A stretch of DNA of 64,000 nt from Gemmatimonadota bacterium (GCA_022563595.1 JADFNB010000003.1:62001-126000); one strand, 5' to 3'. Shown: positions 34,815 through 44,595, counted from the stretch's first letter. Translations and numbers: made by a program. Notes: generated by a model from the sequence alone, not told the origin.

Positions 34815-37535
34815 ATGCGCACACTCGTCCCGATGCTGGCAGCGCTCATTCTCCCGACCGGAGCCGGGGCGCAGCAGGTGGCGTTCGATTTCTACAGCCG
34901 CGGCCCGTACCGGTCGGACGTAGCCCGCCCCGACGTCATCCTCGGGTACCACGCCGGCGAGCGGCACACCCAGTATCACCAACAGCAGGCGGTCCTGAAC
35001 CAACTGGTGGCCGCGTCCGGAGGTCGTGCGCGGTTCGAGGAGATCGGCACTACGGAAGAAGGTCGCGCCATGCGTGTCGTGCTGATCTCGTCGCCGGCGA
35101 ACATGGCGAGACTGGATGACATTCGCGAGGACGTGGCCCGGCTTACCGACTCCCGATTGACTACTCGTGCTGACGCGGAGGCGATCGCGGGGCGAACACC
35201 CGTGGTTGTCTTCCTGTCATACTCGATTCACGGCAACGAGCCGGCCGGGTTCGAGGCGGCGATATGGGTCGCATATCAGTTGATCGCCTCCGAGGAGCCG
35301 GCGACCCGGATGATGCTGGACAGCGTGCTCGTGGTCATCAGCCCGGCCGCGAACCCCGACGGGCACGAGCGGTTCGCCGTCTGGTCCAACTCCGTCGCCG
35401 TGGGTAGTGACGAGCCGTGGGGGTTCGAGTGGAACGAGCCCTGGAGCATCTGGGGTCGGTTCAGCCATTATCGCTTCGACATGAACCGCGACCTGATCGC
35501 GCAGTCCCAGGCTCCGGTCCGCGCGGCGCTCGGCACGATGCGCCGGTGGAATCCACAGGTAGTCGTCGACCACCACAGCACAACCGAGCAGTTCTTCTTT
35601 CCCCCGTTCGCCGATCCCACGAACGCCAACATGACGGCTAACTCCCTCGCATGGATCGAGGTCTTCGGCCGGAGTAACGCCGCCGCTTTCGACCGTTACG
35701 GGTGGCAGTACTACACACGCGAGATCTTCGACGGACACTATGTCGGGTACTTCGACGTGGCACCCACGCTTGCGGGAGCGACCGGCATGACGTACGAGAC
35801 GGATGGCGGCAAGGTACTACGGCGCAGGCGCGACGACGGCACCGTCATCTCGTTCACCGAAGGTATCGCGCATCATTATGTGGCTTCCCTGACCACGGTG
35901 GAGACCGCGGCGCGACATCGGACCGCGCGCCTCCTCGACTATTACGACTTCCACCGCACGGCCATCACCGAAGCGCGCGCCGCCCGGATGAAACGGATCG
36001 TGGTGCTGCCGGACAACGACCCGACAAACGCAGCCCGTCTCGTCATCATCCTCCTGGGACACGGGATCGATGTCACGCGACTGACCGCACCCTATACGGC
36101 GGCGGCGGCACATGGATACTTCTCGGCTCGTGGGTCCGGACGGCGGCAAACGTTCCCGTCCGGGGCACTCGTGATCGACCTGGCCCAACCGCGCGGCCGC
36201 ATGGCGCGCGCGCTGCTCGAGCCGGACGCCGAGTTCCCCGATCCGTTTCGCAGCGAGCAGCTCGCGAAGTTCCGGCGCAACCTCCGGCGCGGCGATGCAG
36301 ACGGCGAGCGCTACGAGTTCTACGACGTGACGGCCTGGTCGCTCCCATACACGCTCGGATTGGATGCCTACTGGACCGAAGACGTGAACGGGGTGACGGG
36401 TGACCACCTGAATTCGGCCGCCGAAGAGCCAGTCAGAGCAATCGCACCCCCCGGTGGCGTCTCGGGGCGGGCACAGTCGGCTTACGTATTCCCCAACGAT
36501 CGCCAGGCAGCCGCCGAACTGGCGCTGGCCCTGCTCGCCGAAGACTTCATCGTGAACGTCAGTACCGAGCCGCTCCGCGCCGACGGCAACGACTACCCGC
36601 GTGGCACCTTCGTCATCCGGGTCAATCGGAACCCCGAGACGCTGCACGACCGGTTGGCGGAGCTCGCCACGACGATTCGCGTGCCGGTCACCGCGGTCGC
36701 CTCGGCCTTCCCCGACTCGGGTTCGGTCGGCGTGGGTTCCCAATCGGTGGTTCCGGTCTTCCAACCGCGGGTCATCGTCGCGGCGGGAAGCGGGACGAAC
36801 CAAACGGCGTACGGCGCGGTGTGGTACTTCTTCGAGCGCGAGCTACGCCACCCGTTTGTGCCGGTACGGCTCTCGGCAATCGGCGGGATGCGCACCTTCT
36901 CCGACTACAACGTACTGATCATTCCCGGTGGCTCAGCGGAATCGATCCACCGCGAGCTTGGTGATAGCGGGATCGAACGTCTCAAACCCTGGGTGCAGGA
37001 CGGCGGTGTCGTGATCGGCTATGACGGCGGTGCGCTGTTCTTCTCGGCAGAAGGCGTCGAGCTGAGCACCGTGAAGCGCGTGGGAAGCGAGGAGGAGGAT
37101 GAGGAAGAGAAAGAAGAAGGTGATTCCCTGCCCAGTGGCGAGGAGCTGACACCACCCCTTCCCTCACCGTCGGCCGACACGAGTGCGACGGCCTCGATAC
37201 CCGGAGCGATCTTCCGGGCCGCACTCGACCGGAGCCACTGGCTCACCTTCGGCTACGAGCGGAGCGAGCTTGCGGTGATGCTGCGGGGGGACATGATGCT
37301 CACCCCCTCGAAGAGCGGGGCCAATCCGGTCGCCTTCATCGCCGACTCGCTACGGCTGTCGGGCTTTGTGTGGCCCAACACGGAGCGACTGCTCAAGGGG
37401 ACGATCTGGGCGGCCGTCGAGCGGCACGGCCGTGGTCACGCCGTCTTGTTCGCCGAGGACCCGCTGTTCCGGGCGTTCTGGCGGGGGACGGCGCGGCTGG
37501 TGACGAACGCGATATTGTTCGGCACCGGCCGCTAA
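34815..37535 (+). CDS. Exported M14-family zinc carboxypeptidase-like protein
   Basis: 906 aa. Signal peptide PMLAALILPTGAGAQQ. The M14 zinc motif H139-x2-E142 lies in SIHGNEPAG, with NPDGHERF and DHHST later in the same domain. A long C-terminal part (about 550-900) has an amidotransferase-like segment (IIPGGSAESIHRELG). An acidic, then Pro/Ser-rich, insertion lies at about 756-785 (EEEDEEEKEEGD). The length exceeds that of ordinary carboxypeptidases but similar large exported M14 proteins are common in this phylum. I use ATG 34815, the first with a signal peptide behind it. It converges with the PDZ gene at 37535/37552. Confidence 0.88.
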   Translation: MRTLVPMLAALILPTGAGAQQVAFDFYSRGPYRSDVARPDVILGYHAGERHTQYHQQQAVLNQLVAASGGRARFEEIGTTEEGRAMRVVLISSPANMARLDDIREDVARLTDSRLTTRADAEAIAGRTPVVVFLSYSIHGNEPAGFEAAIWVAYQLIASEEPATRMMLDSVLVVISPAANPDGHERFAVWSNSVAVGSDEPWGFEWNEPWSIWGRFSHYRFDMNRDLIAQSQAPVRAALGTMRRWNPQVVVDHHSTTEQFFFPPFADPTNANMTANSLAWIEVFGRSNAAAFDRYGWQYYTREIFDGHYVGYFDVAPTLAGATGMTYETDGGKVLRRRRDDGTVISFTEGIAHHYVASLTTVETAARHRTARLLDYYDFHRTAITEARAARMKRIVVLPDNDPTNAARLVIILLGHGIDVTRLTAPYTAAAAHGYFSARGSGRRQTFPSGALVIDLAQPRGRMARALLEPDAEFPDPFRSEQLAKFRRNLRRGDADGERYEFYDVTAWSLPYTLGLDAYWTEDVNGVTGDHLNSAAEEPVRAIAPPGGVSGRAQSAYVFPNDRQAAAELALALLAEDFIVNVSTEPLRADGNDYPRGTFVIRVNRNPETLHDRLAELATTIRVPVTAVASAFPDSGSVGVGSQSVVPVFQPRVIVAAGSGTNQTAYGAVWYFFERELRHPFVPVRLSAIGGMRTFSDYNVLIIPGGSAESIHRELGDSGIERLKPWVQDGGVVIGYDGGALFFSAEGVELSTVKRVGSEEEDEEEKEEGDSLPSGEELTPPLPSPSADTSATASIPGAIFRAALDRSHWLTFGYERSELAVMLRGDMMLTPSKSGANPVAFIADSLRLSGFVWPNTERLLKGTIWAAVERHGRGHAVLFAEDPLFRAFWRGTARLVTNAILFGTGR

Positions 37536-37551
37536 CGAACCAATCCCGCTC

Positions 37552-38511
37552 CTACGGTCGACCTTCCCAGTGCAGCCGGCGATCGCGTTCCGGCACGATC
37601 GCCGTCACGGTCTCGCGCCGCTTGTGCCGCATGATGTCGATGCGGAGCTCGTCCCCAGGGTCGTAGGAACGCAGAATCCTCGCCGCGTGGGACGGGCTGC
37701 TCGGCTTGCGTCCGCCGATCCTGAGGATCACGTCACCACTCTTGAGACCGAGCAGATCTTCACGCGGCGCGCGCACGACGAGCAACCCCTCGGTGACGCC
37801 GAAGTACTCACCCAGCTCGTCGTTCAGCGTGGCAAGCTCTATGTCGGCCCAGCGGGTTCCTGCAATCGCGATCCCCCAGGCGCGTCCGGCATCGTCCCAA
37901 CCCCGTAGCCGCAGGCGCTCCACGAGACCGCGGGTGCGTTCCATCGTGTCTTGCGCGAACAGCGTACTTCGAACCAGCGCTATTCGTTCGGGCTCGCCAA
38001 GCCTGTACGCAAAGCCCGGGACGTGCTGGGCGACTATCGTTGCGGTACGGCGCTCCCCGTCGCGCTGGTACTGCACGCGGACCGTATCACCTTCCTCCAA
38101 GTCGCGGGCCAGCTCGACCAGCCTGTCACCGGGGCTTTGTCGGCGCCGCGTCTCGGTGAGCCGCTCACCGTTCATGGTCACGACGATGTCTCCCGCCTCC
38201 AGACCGGCCTCCGCCGCAGGCCCATCAGGCGTCACGGCCTGGAGAACCGCCCCGATCGAATCGGTCTCCGGCTTGTCCGATGTATTCACGACCACACCGA
38301 GACGACCGCGATTCCCGAACATGGAAAGCACCAGCGGCCCGCCGATCCGGAGGAAGTTGCGCTCGCCGAGCTGCCGCTCGAGTTCGCGTACCTCCCGGCG
38401 CAGTTCCCCGAGCCGCTGTCTTAGCTCGCGCCGCTCCTCGTCCGTCTGCGCGCCGGCGCTCGATCCCACCGTAAGCAGGAGCACCAACAGGCCAAAGATC
38501 ATCCGCTTCAT
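37552..38511 (-). CDS. Periplasmic protein with two PDZ domains
   Basis: 319 aa. Signal peptide MIFGLLVLLLTVGSSAGAQ, then a charged coiled-coil (about 22-52, ERRELRQRLGELRREVRELERQL). Two PDZ domains follow: one around 70-155 (GRLGVVVNTSD, AAEAGLEAGDIVVTMNG) and a second around 225-305 (LGLKSGDVILRIGGRKP, ARILRSYDPGDELRIDIMR). There is no protease domain, so it is likely an adaptor or sensor that binds C-termini in the envelope. The gene order ECF sigma, zinc anti-sigma, PDZ protein suggests it takes part in regulated proteolysis or stress sensing. It lies 21 bases after the anti-sigma gene. Confidence 0.85.
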   Translation of the reverse strand: MKRMIFGLLVLLLTVGSSAGAQTDEERRELRQRLGELRREVRELERQLGERNFLRIGGPLVLSMFGNRGRLGVVVNTSDKPETDSIGAVLQAVTPDGPAAEAGLEAGDIVVTMNGERLTETRRRQSPGDRLVELARDLEEGDTVRVQYQRDGERRTATIVAQHVPGFAYRLGEPERIALVRSTLFAQDTMERTRGLVERLRLRGWDDAGRAWGIAIAGTRWADIELATLNDELGEYFGVTEGLLVVRAPREDLLGLKSGDVILRIGGRKPSSPSHAARILRSYDPGDELRIDIMRHKRRETVTAIVPERDRRLHWEGRP

Positions 38512-38532
38512 GTCCCTATCCTTCCAGCCGGG

Positions 38533-39180
38533 CTAGAACCCGATATAGGTCGCCCTAGTTACGTGCGTGCTGACCAACGCGTCCATGAGTTGGACCCGAT
38601 CCCACCACAAGTTCATCAGTTGCACTGAGGTTCCGCGTCCCGCACCGACCTGTACGATTCCGGCGTCTACCGCCGCAATGCGATCCTCGAGTTGGGCGAT
38701 TATGCTCGCTGCCCGGCCGCTCAACACCCGCCCCTCGGGGCCGTAGTACCTCAATGCGGCCTCGAGTCGCTGCGACTGTTCCATCAGGTTCGCTAGCTGC
38801 GGGCGCGCCGCACCGAACCCGGAAGACTGATCCAACACCACCCTGGCACCCGGACGATCGTCGCCCGGCTGACCGGTAGTGAGGTTCGCGCTCCGTACGC
38901 CGACGGCCAGTACCAATCCTGCAGCGACGGCCAGCGACGTCCAGCCCAGACGAGCCAGCCGCGCCTTGCGTCTTTCCGCCTGTGCCTGCGCTTTGACGAT
39001 CGGCCAGCGGTCGCGCGGCGGCCGCCGGGTGGGCAGCGCCCGCAGGGCGGCGACCCGTTGCCGGATCGCATCCAGCTCACGCTGGCACTCGGCGCAGGCG
39101 GCAATGTGTTCCGCCACGGCAGGCGACGCCTCGTCGTTGCGTGCCGCCAGAAGCTCTTCCGTCGTGCAGTGCCGTGTCAT
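38533..39180 (-). CDS. Zinc-finger anti-sigma factor
   Basis: 215 aa from ATG 39180, five bases after the sigma gene's stop. The zinc-binding anti-sigma motif is present as H25-x3-C29-x2-C32 (AEHIAACAEC). After a basic linker a membrane helix follows (about 95-115, LGWTSLAVAAGLVLAVGV). The outer region is helical and has little homology clue (LMEQSQRLEAALRYYG, LEDRIAAVDAGI). Such factors hold the partner ECF sigma at the membrane until a signal in the periplasm releases it. Co-encoding with ECF sigma and PDZ protein supports this. Confidence 0.88.
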   Translation of the reverse strand: MTRHCTTEELLAARNDEASPAVAEHIAACAECQRELDAIRQRVAALRALPTRRPPRDRWPIVKAQAQAERRKARLARLGWTSLAVAAGLVLAVGVRSANLTTGQPGDDRPGARVVLDQSSGFGAARPQLANLMEQSQRLEAALRYYGPEGRVLSGRAASIIAQLEDRIAAVDAGIVQVGAGRGTSVQLMNLWWDRVQLMDALVSTHVTRATYIGF

Positions 39181-39185
39181 GTTGC

Positions 39186-39737
39186 CTACTCCCCGCCGAG
39201 CCAGGCGCGCAGCTTCACATGTGCCCGCGCAAGTTGGGACTTCGAGAAACTGACCGTTCGGTCCATCATCTCGGCGATATCCTCGTGTGTGTATCCTTCC
39301 ACGTCGTGGAGCCAGACCACTGCTCGGGACGTCGTCGGAAGACGGGCCAGCGCCGCTTCGAGATCGAGCTGAAGTCCCAGATCGGGACCGATCCGCCCGG
39401 CCGCCAGGCCGTCCTCCACCAGAGCATCCGTCTCCCGGTACTTCTCCCGCCGCACGCGCATCAGTGCCTTGCTGGCGGCCACCCGCTTGACCCATGCGGT
39501 CAATCTCCCGGGTCCGCGACCCCGGAACCCCGCGATACTCCGGCAAACCTCCAGAAACGTCTCCTGCAGCACGTCCTCCGCGTCCTCGGCCGTGCGGCAG
39601 ATGCGTCGGGCGAGGGAGTACACCATCGCTTCATACGCCCGGTAGACCTGCTCCAGCGCATCCAGGTCTCCCGTTTTCGCCCGCTCGATCGCTATATCGT
39701 CCAGGACGCCAATCACCCCAGCCATGGCTCTCATCAT
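39186..39737 (-). CDS. ECF-type RNA polymerase sigma factor
   Basis: 183 aa if started at ATG 39737; further ATGs at 39734 and 39725 and one upstream at 39779 are also possible, as no good ribosome site decides. Region 2 has LEQVYRAYEAMVYSLARRICR, AEDAEDVLQETFLEV and GRLTAWVKRVAASKAL. Region 4 has ALARLPTTSRAVVWLHDVEGYTHEDIAEMM and SFSKSQLARAHVKLRAWL. The C-terminal sequence is close to normal. The zinc anti-sigma gene follows, then the PDZ gene. This is a second, separate ECF system beside the one at 7.5 kb. Confidence 0.88.
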   Translation of the reverse strand: MMRAMAGVIGVLDDIAIERAKTGDLDALEQVYRAYEAMVYSLARRICRTAEDAEDVLQETFLEVCRSIAGFRGRGPGRLTAWVKRVAASKALMRVRREKYRETDALVEDGLAAGRIGPDLGLQLDLEAALARLPTTSRAVVWLHDVEGYTHEDIAEMMDRTVSFSKSQLARAHVKLRAWLGGE

Positions 39738-39815
39738 TGTCTGATGGGATAGATGCGGGGTGGGGTGGAACGGTCGCAAACGCGAACAGCCGTGAAGCGT
39801 GACCTATTCACCTTC

Positions 39816-42236
39816 TCAGACCACCAGATTCACCAACCGGTCCGGAACCCAGATCTCCTTCCGTATCTCTTTGCCATTGACGAACTTGCGGACGGATTCG
39901 TCCGCCTTGGCGAGCCGGATCGCTTCCTCCTCAGAGATCCCCGGCCTCACGGTGAGCCGACTGCGGACCTTCCCGTTCACCTGCACGACGATCTCGATCT
40001 CGGCCTCGCGGGCCAACTGCTCGTCGAAGTCGGGCCAGCAGGCGTCGAATACGCTCTCATGGTGCCCCAACCGCTCCCAGCATTCCTCGGCGAAATGGGG
40101 GGCGAACGGAGACAGCAACAGCACCAGCGGCTCGGTCAGATCTCTCGTCACCTGCCCACCCTCGTCGCTCCTGAGGAGGTTGACATACTCCATCATGGCC
40201 GCGATTGCGGTGTTGTAGCGCAGTCCTTCGACATCGACCGTGACCTTACGGATGGTCTGATGCAGCTTCCTCACGGCAGGCTCGGCGCCGCCGGTCCCAT
40301 CGGTCTCGGACACGATGCCCCAAACGCGCTCGAGGAAGCGGCGGATTCCCGAGATACCGGTATCGCGGAAATCCCCGCCTTCCTGGTACGGACCGAGGAA
40401 CATGAGATACATGCGGAAGGTGTCGGCGCCCCAGCGTGCTATGTAGGCGTCGGGTACCACGACGTTACCCCGTGACTTCGACATCTTTGCGCCGTCCTTG
40501 ACGATCGTGCCGTGAGCGCGGAATCGGGTGAACGGCTCTTCGAACGGCAGGTGCCCGAGATCGTGGAGCGCCATGGTGATGAAGCGCGCGTACATCAGGT
40601 GCAGGACCGCGTGCTCGTTGCCACCGATATAGGAGTCGACCGGCAGCCATTTCCTCGTCAACTCGGCGTCGAACGGCCGATCGTCGAAATCGGTCGAGGG
40701 ATAGCGCAGGTAATACCACGCCGAATCGAGGAAGGTGTCCGACACGTCAGTCTCGCGGCGGGCCGTCTTGCCGCATCTGGGGCACGGCACCCGATACCAT
40801 TCCTCGTTGCGCGCCAGGGGCGAGACGCCGCTTGCGTCCGGCCGGAAATCGTCGAGCGGCGGCAGGATCACCGGCAGATCAGCTTCGGGTACGGGGACCT
40901 CACCACAGTCGTCGCAGTAGATGATGGGGATCGGCGGCCCCCAGTAGCGCTGACGTGATATGCACCAATCGTGCAGCCGATACTGTACCTCTTCCTTCCC
41001 GAGCCGCTTCTCCTCGAGCCACTTCGTGATAGCCCCAACCGCATCGCGGCATGACATGGCGTCGAACCGGCCGGAATTGACGAGGCTACCGTCCCATCCG
41101 GTATACGGGAGCGTCTCCTCGTTTTCCGGCTCGATCACCCGCACAATCGGCAGATCGAACTGGGTCGCGAACTCGTAGTCGCGCTCATCGTGCGCCGGCA
41201 CGGCCATGATGGCTCCGGTCCCGTACTCCATGAGTACATAGTCGGCGATCCAGATCGGGACCATCTGGCCCGTCGCCGGATTGCTGGCGTACGCACCGAT
41301 GAACACACCGGTCTTCTCCGCCGAGCCGATGCGACGCGCGACGACGTCCATCCGTGTCGCACGGCGGCGATACGCGTTGACCTCGGCCTGCTGTTCCGCT
41401 GCGGTCAGTCTGTCGACCAGCGGGTGCTCCGGTGCGAGTAACACGTAGGTTGCGCCGAACACCGTATCCGGACGCGTCGTGAATACGCGGATCGGCTCGC
41501 CGACCGGCGTCTCGAACACCAGCTCCGCCCCTTCCGACCGACCGATCCAATTGATCTGTGCGGTCCGGGTCGAGTCCGACCAATCGAGCGTGTCGAGGTT
41601 GTCGAGCAGGCGCTGCGCGAACTGGGTGATCGTGAAGAACCACTGCTCCAGCACGCGCTGGGACACGGTCGTATCCGGATGCCGCTCGCAGAACCCGTTG
41701 ATCACCTGCTCGTTGGCGAGCACGGTCATGCACTGGGGACACCAGTTGACCGGCGCCGCCTTCTTGACGGCCAGGCCCGCCTCGTAGAGTTGAAGGAAGA
41801 TCCACTGGGTCCACTTGTAGTAGGCGGGATCGGTAGTGGAAAGTTCGTGCTCCCAGTTGACCATCAACCCTATCCGTCGGAGCTGCTCGCGGAAGCGCGC
41901 GATGTTGCGTGGGATCAGCTCCGCCGGGTGGGTGTTGACTTGGAGAGCGTAGTTCTCCGAATGGATGCCGAAAGCATCAAACCCGATCGGCTCGAAGACG
42001 TCATACCCGCGGAGCCGCCGGTAGCGACCGTGGATATCGCTCCCGATGAACGCAAAGACATTCCCGACGTGCAGCCCTTCCGCTGACGGGTAGGGGTACA
42101 TCATCAGGTTGACGAACGGCCGTTCCGCCCGCTCGAGAGAGACGGTGTTGGTGCCGCGCTCTATCCAGCGTCGCTGCCATTTTGCTTCGACGGCCGCCGG
42201 ATCGTACGTGTCAGTCTCGTTGTGTATATCTGCCAT
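39816..42236 (-). CDS. leuS: Leucyl-tRNA synthetase
   Basis: 806 aa class I aminoacyl-tRNA synthetase. The HIGH-type motif is HVGN at 56-59 and the KMSKS loop at 584-588 (GAKMSKSRGN). The connective editing domain (about 220-415) has TTRPDTVFGATY and the editing-site AVPAHDERD. Zinc-ribbon-like cysteine pairs occur (CPQC near 175 and CDDCGE, CPRCGK near 445-485). The C-terminal domain ends in VQVNGKVRSRLTV. The length is slightly below the E. coli enzyme. ATG 42236 has no Shine-Dalgarno sequence upstream and a TATAAA-like -10 lies about 12 bases before it, so the mRNA may have nearly no leader. Confidence 0.95.
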   Translation of the reverse strand: MADIHNETDTYDPAAVEAKWQRRWIERGTNTVSLERAERPFVNLMMYPYPSAEGLHVGNVFAFIGSDIHGRYRRLRGYDVFEPIGFDAFGIHSENYALQVNTHPAELIPRNIARFREQLRRIGLMVNWEHELSTTDPAYYKWTQWIFLQLYEAGLAVKKAAPVNWCPQCMTVLANEQVINGFCERHPDTTVSQRVLEQWFFTITQFAQRLLDNLDTLDWSDSTRTAQINWIGRSEGAELVFETPVGEPIRVFTTRPDTVFGATYVLLAPEHPLVDRLTAAEQQAEVNAYRRRATRMDVVARRIGSAEKTGVFIGAYASNPATGQMVPIWIADYVLMEYGTGAIMAVPAHDERDYEFATQFDLPIVRVIEPENEETLPYTGWDGSLVNSGRFDAMSCRDAVGAITKWLEEKRLGKEEVQYRLHDWCISRQRYWGPPIPIIYCDDCGEVPVPEADLPVILPPLDDFRPDASGVSPLARNEEWYRVPCPRCGKTARRETDVSDTFLDSAWYYLRYPSTDFDDRPFDAELTRKWLPVDSYIGGNEHAVLHLMYARFITMALHDLGHLPFEEPFTRFRAHGTIVKDGAKMSKSRGNVVVPDAYIARWGADTFRMYLMFLGPYQEGGDFRDTGISGIRRFLERVWGIVSETDGTGGAEPAVRKLHQTIRKVTVDVEGLRYNTAIAAMMEYVNLLRSDEGGQVTRDLTEPLVLLLSPFAPHFAEECWERLGHHESVFDACWPDFDEQLAREAEIEIVVQVNGKVRSRLTVRPGISEEEAIRLAKADESVRKFVNGKEIRKEIWVPDRLVNLVV

Positions 42237-42247
42237 ACGCTTATCAA

Positions 42248-42253
42248 TTTATA
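42248..42253 (-). promoter_or_regulatory. Possible -10 element of leuS
   Basis: On the minus strand TATAAA lies 11 bases upstream of the leuS ATG. No convincing -35 was found; a GCCGG...CCGGC hairpin occupies that area. Without a ribosome site, a short or absent 5' leader is suggested. Confidence 0.35.
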
Positions 42254-42301
42254 CCGACTTGCCGGAGCCGGCAGCCTTCCATACCTTTCCCCGCGCTATC
42301 C

Positions 42302-42985
42302 ATGCCCGCCGACTCATCACGACTCCGTCAGACAATCATCGTGATCGCTGTCCCGGTGGCCGTCGTCGCGATCGGGGTTGGCGCCTTCCTCGCCAATCGC
42401 CTGATCTCCGCCGAGCTGGAGAACACGGCGTTCCAACGGTTGATGACCGTCAGCCGCCGCGCCTCGACCACGGTCACGCAATACCTCGACAACAGCCAAG
42501 GCGAACTCGCGATCCTGGCACGCGCTCCGGCGGTGATAGCCGCGGCCCGCGACGCGGGCCGGACGGCCGAGCGCACCGGACTTCCGCAGCTGGACATCGA
42601 ACAGCTCGAAGACCGGTTTGCGGAGACACGGACGCTGCGTGACGATCCCACGCTGGTGCGCTACCTCAAGAGCCTGCGGGACGGATCCGATCTCGTCAAG
42701 ATCTGAATCAGGCGGCGCAGAGCAGCGCTTGGGCGGAAGAGATCTCCAGCGCGGCGAGCGAGGCGCGGCGGCTCGTCGACGAGATCACGCAACGTCTCGA
42801 CGGCATCTCGCGGGCGACGGAATGGTTCGTAGCGGCCGTCGAGCAGATCGCCGCATCGGCGGAACGACAGAGCGCGTCAATCGAGGAGATCGCCAGCTCC
42901 GCCGCGCAGTTGGCCCAGGTCGGAAAGGATCAACGCCGGGGTGAGCCGTTTCCACCTCTCCGACGGGACCGGCCGGAAGACCTAG
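42302..42985 (+). pseudogene. Methyl-accepting chemotaxis protein, internally deleted and frameshifted
   Basis: The first 134 codons (42302-42706) encode a membrane helix (IIVIAVPVAVVAIGVGAFLAN) and the start of an extracytoplasmic sensor (AFQRLMTVSRRASTTVTQYLD, RYLKSLRDGSDLVKI), then a stop. Directly after, in another frame (42706-42935), comes the end of a signalling domain: SSAWAEEISSAASEARR and AAVEQIAASAERQSASIEEIAS. A further frame change leads to VSRFHLSDGTGRKT and the stop at 42985. The rest of the sensor, the HAMP region and the methylated and CheA-binding parts (about 350-400 residues) are absent. The end overlaps serA by 4 bases. Confidence 0.8.
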
Positions 42986-44595
42986 CGTTCAGGCGATCCG
43001 TTCAGATCCGCCACCCATACCTTGAGCACATCCGGCAGCGCCTGCAGCCGCTCAATGACCTCCCGGTCGGGCGGTTGGTCCACGATGATCGCAGCCAACG
43101 CTCCAGGGCCTGAGTCGCCCGCTCGACGTGACTGGTGGTACGATCCGATATTCGTCGCCGCCTCCCCGAGAATCGTCCCGACCTTCCCGATCACGCCCGG
43201 AACGTCCCGGTTCCAGAGCACCAGAATGAACCCTTCGGCCGGCACATCGACCACGAACCCGTCGATACGAATGATACGACCGACCCTAATGCGATCGCCC
43301 ACGAGCGCTCCGGTCACCGTCGTGGTTTTGTCGGCAGTGCGCACGGTGACGCTGAGCGTGGTCTCAAAACCGGCAAGCGGGCCCCCGACGCGCCGACTCA
43401 ACGCGATCCCACGGTCTGTCGCTACGGGCATGGCGTTGACCAGCGTCACACGTCCTACACCCATGGCCCCGAGCGCACCTTCCACGGCCGCAAGCTCCAC
43501 CGGGCGCGGCGCGTCCTCGTCCGATCCGCCGTACTGGACCTCGATGGCCTCGACCCGACCACCCGATATCGTGGCGCACAGCCGGCCGATACGCCGGGCC
43601 AGCTCGAGCAGCGGGCGAAGATGCGCCATCACAACACTCGAGACCCCGGCGACGTTCACCGCGCCACCGACGTCTCCCGTGAGGAGCACGTCGCGGATCG
43701 CGATACAGATCTCGACCCCGACTCGTTCCTGCGCCTCGACGGTCGACGCGGCGAGATGCGGCGTTAGAATCAGCCGCTCTGACTGACGAAGCGGCGAAGC
43801 GGCCGGCAGCGGTTCCTCACCGAACACGTCCACGGCCGCCCCGTATATGGTCCCGTCAGCCAGGGCCTCGACCAGCGCCTCCTCGTTCACCAACCCACCC
43901 CGTGCAGTGTTGATCAGCATGGCACCGGATTTCATCAGTGCGAGTTGCTCGCGGTCGATGGTATTCCGCGTCTTGTCGGTGAGAGGGAGGTGCAACGTAA
44001 CGACATCTGCGGCTCTGAGAAGGTCATCAAGCGGTACCAGTACCACATCCAGCGACTTGGCGCGCTGCTCACTCAAGAACGGATCGTGGGCCACGACGTC
44101 CATGCCAAACGCGCGCGCGATTCCGGCCATGTGCCGGCCGACGCGGCCGAGCCCGAGGACCCCCATTGTCTTGCCACGCAGCTCGATACCGCTGAACGCC
44201 TTTCGGTCCCACTCTCCGCGACGCATGCTGTCGACCGCCCAGGGAATCCGGCGGACCAGCCCGAGAAGCAACGCCATGGTGTGTTCCGCCGCGCTGATGG
44301 TATTCGCGCTCGGCGCGTTGAGCACAGGGATTCCGCGGCGGGTCGCGGCGGCCAGATCGATGTTGTCGACGCCGATACCGGCCCGCCCAATGACGCGCAG
44401 ATTGTCCGCGACCTCGATCACGTCGGCGCTGACCCGGGTATCCGAACGCACCAGGAGGCCGTGCGCGCGAGGGAGCTCCATGCGGAACTTCTCGCGATCG
44501 CCGGCCGCGACGACGACCTCGAATTCCTCGCATTGTTGGAGCACCTGCAGACCGGCGTCGGCCACCTTGTCAGCTACCAGCACGACATATGTCAT
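42982..44595 (-). CDS. serA: D-3-phosphoglycerate dehydrogenase
   Basis: 537 aa, the long form with an extra intervening domain, starting serine synthesis by oxidising 3-phosphoglycerate. The NAD-binding part has GRAGIGVDNIDLAAATRRGI and the GVLGLGRVGRHMAGIARAFG fold, with the catalytic His in LTPHLAASTVEAQERV. The ASB-type domain (about 315-450) and the C-terminal ACT domain (about 455-530) are present; the ACT domain is often a serine sensor. The SerC-like aminotransferase precedes it with a 4-base overlap (ATGA), which makes a serine-synthesis operon. Confidence 0.93.
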   Translation of the reverse strand: MTYVVLVADKVADAGLQVLQQCEEFEVVVAAGDREKFRMELPRAHGLLVRSDTRVSADVIEVADNLRVIGRAGIGVDNIDLAAATRRGIPVLNAPSANTISAAEHTMALLLGLVRRIPWAVDSMRRGEWDRKAFSGIELRGKTMGVLGLGRVGRHMAGIARAFGMDVVAHDPFLSEQRAKSLDVVLVPLDDLLRAADVVTLHLPLTDKTRNTIDREQLALMKSGAMLINTARGGLVNEEALVEALADGTIYGAAVDVFGEEPLPAASPLRQSERLILTPHLAASTVEAQERVGVEICIAIRDVLLTGDVGGAVNVAGVSSVVMAHLRPLLELARRIGRLCATISGGRVEAIEVQYGGSDEDAPRPVELAAVEGALGAMGVGRVTLVNAMPVATDRGIALSRRVGGPLAGFETTLSVTVRTADKTTTVTGALVGDRIRVGRIIRIDGFVVDVPAEGFILVLWNRDVPGVIGKVGTILGEAATNIGSYHQSRRAGDSGPGALAAIIVDQPPDREVIERLQALPDVLKVWVADLNGSPER

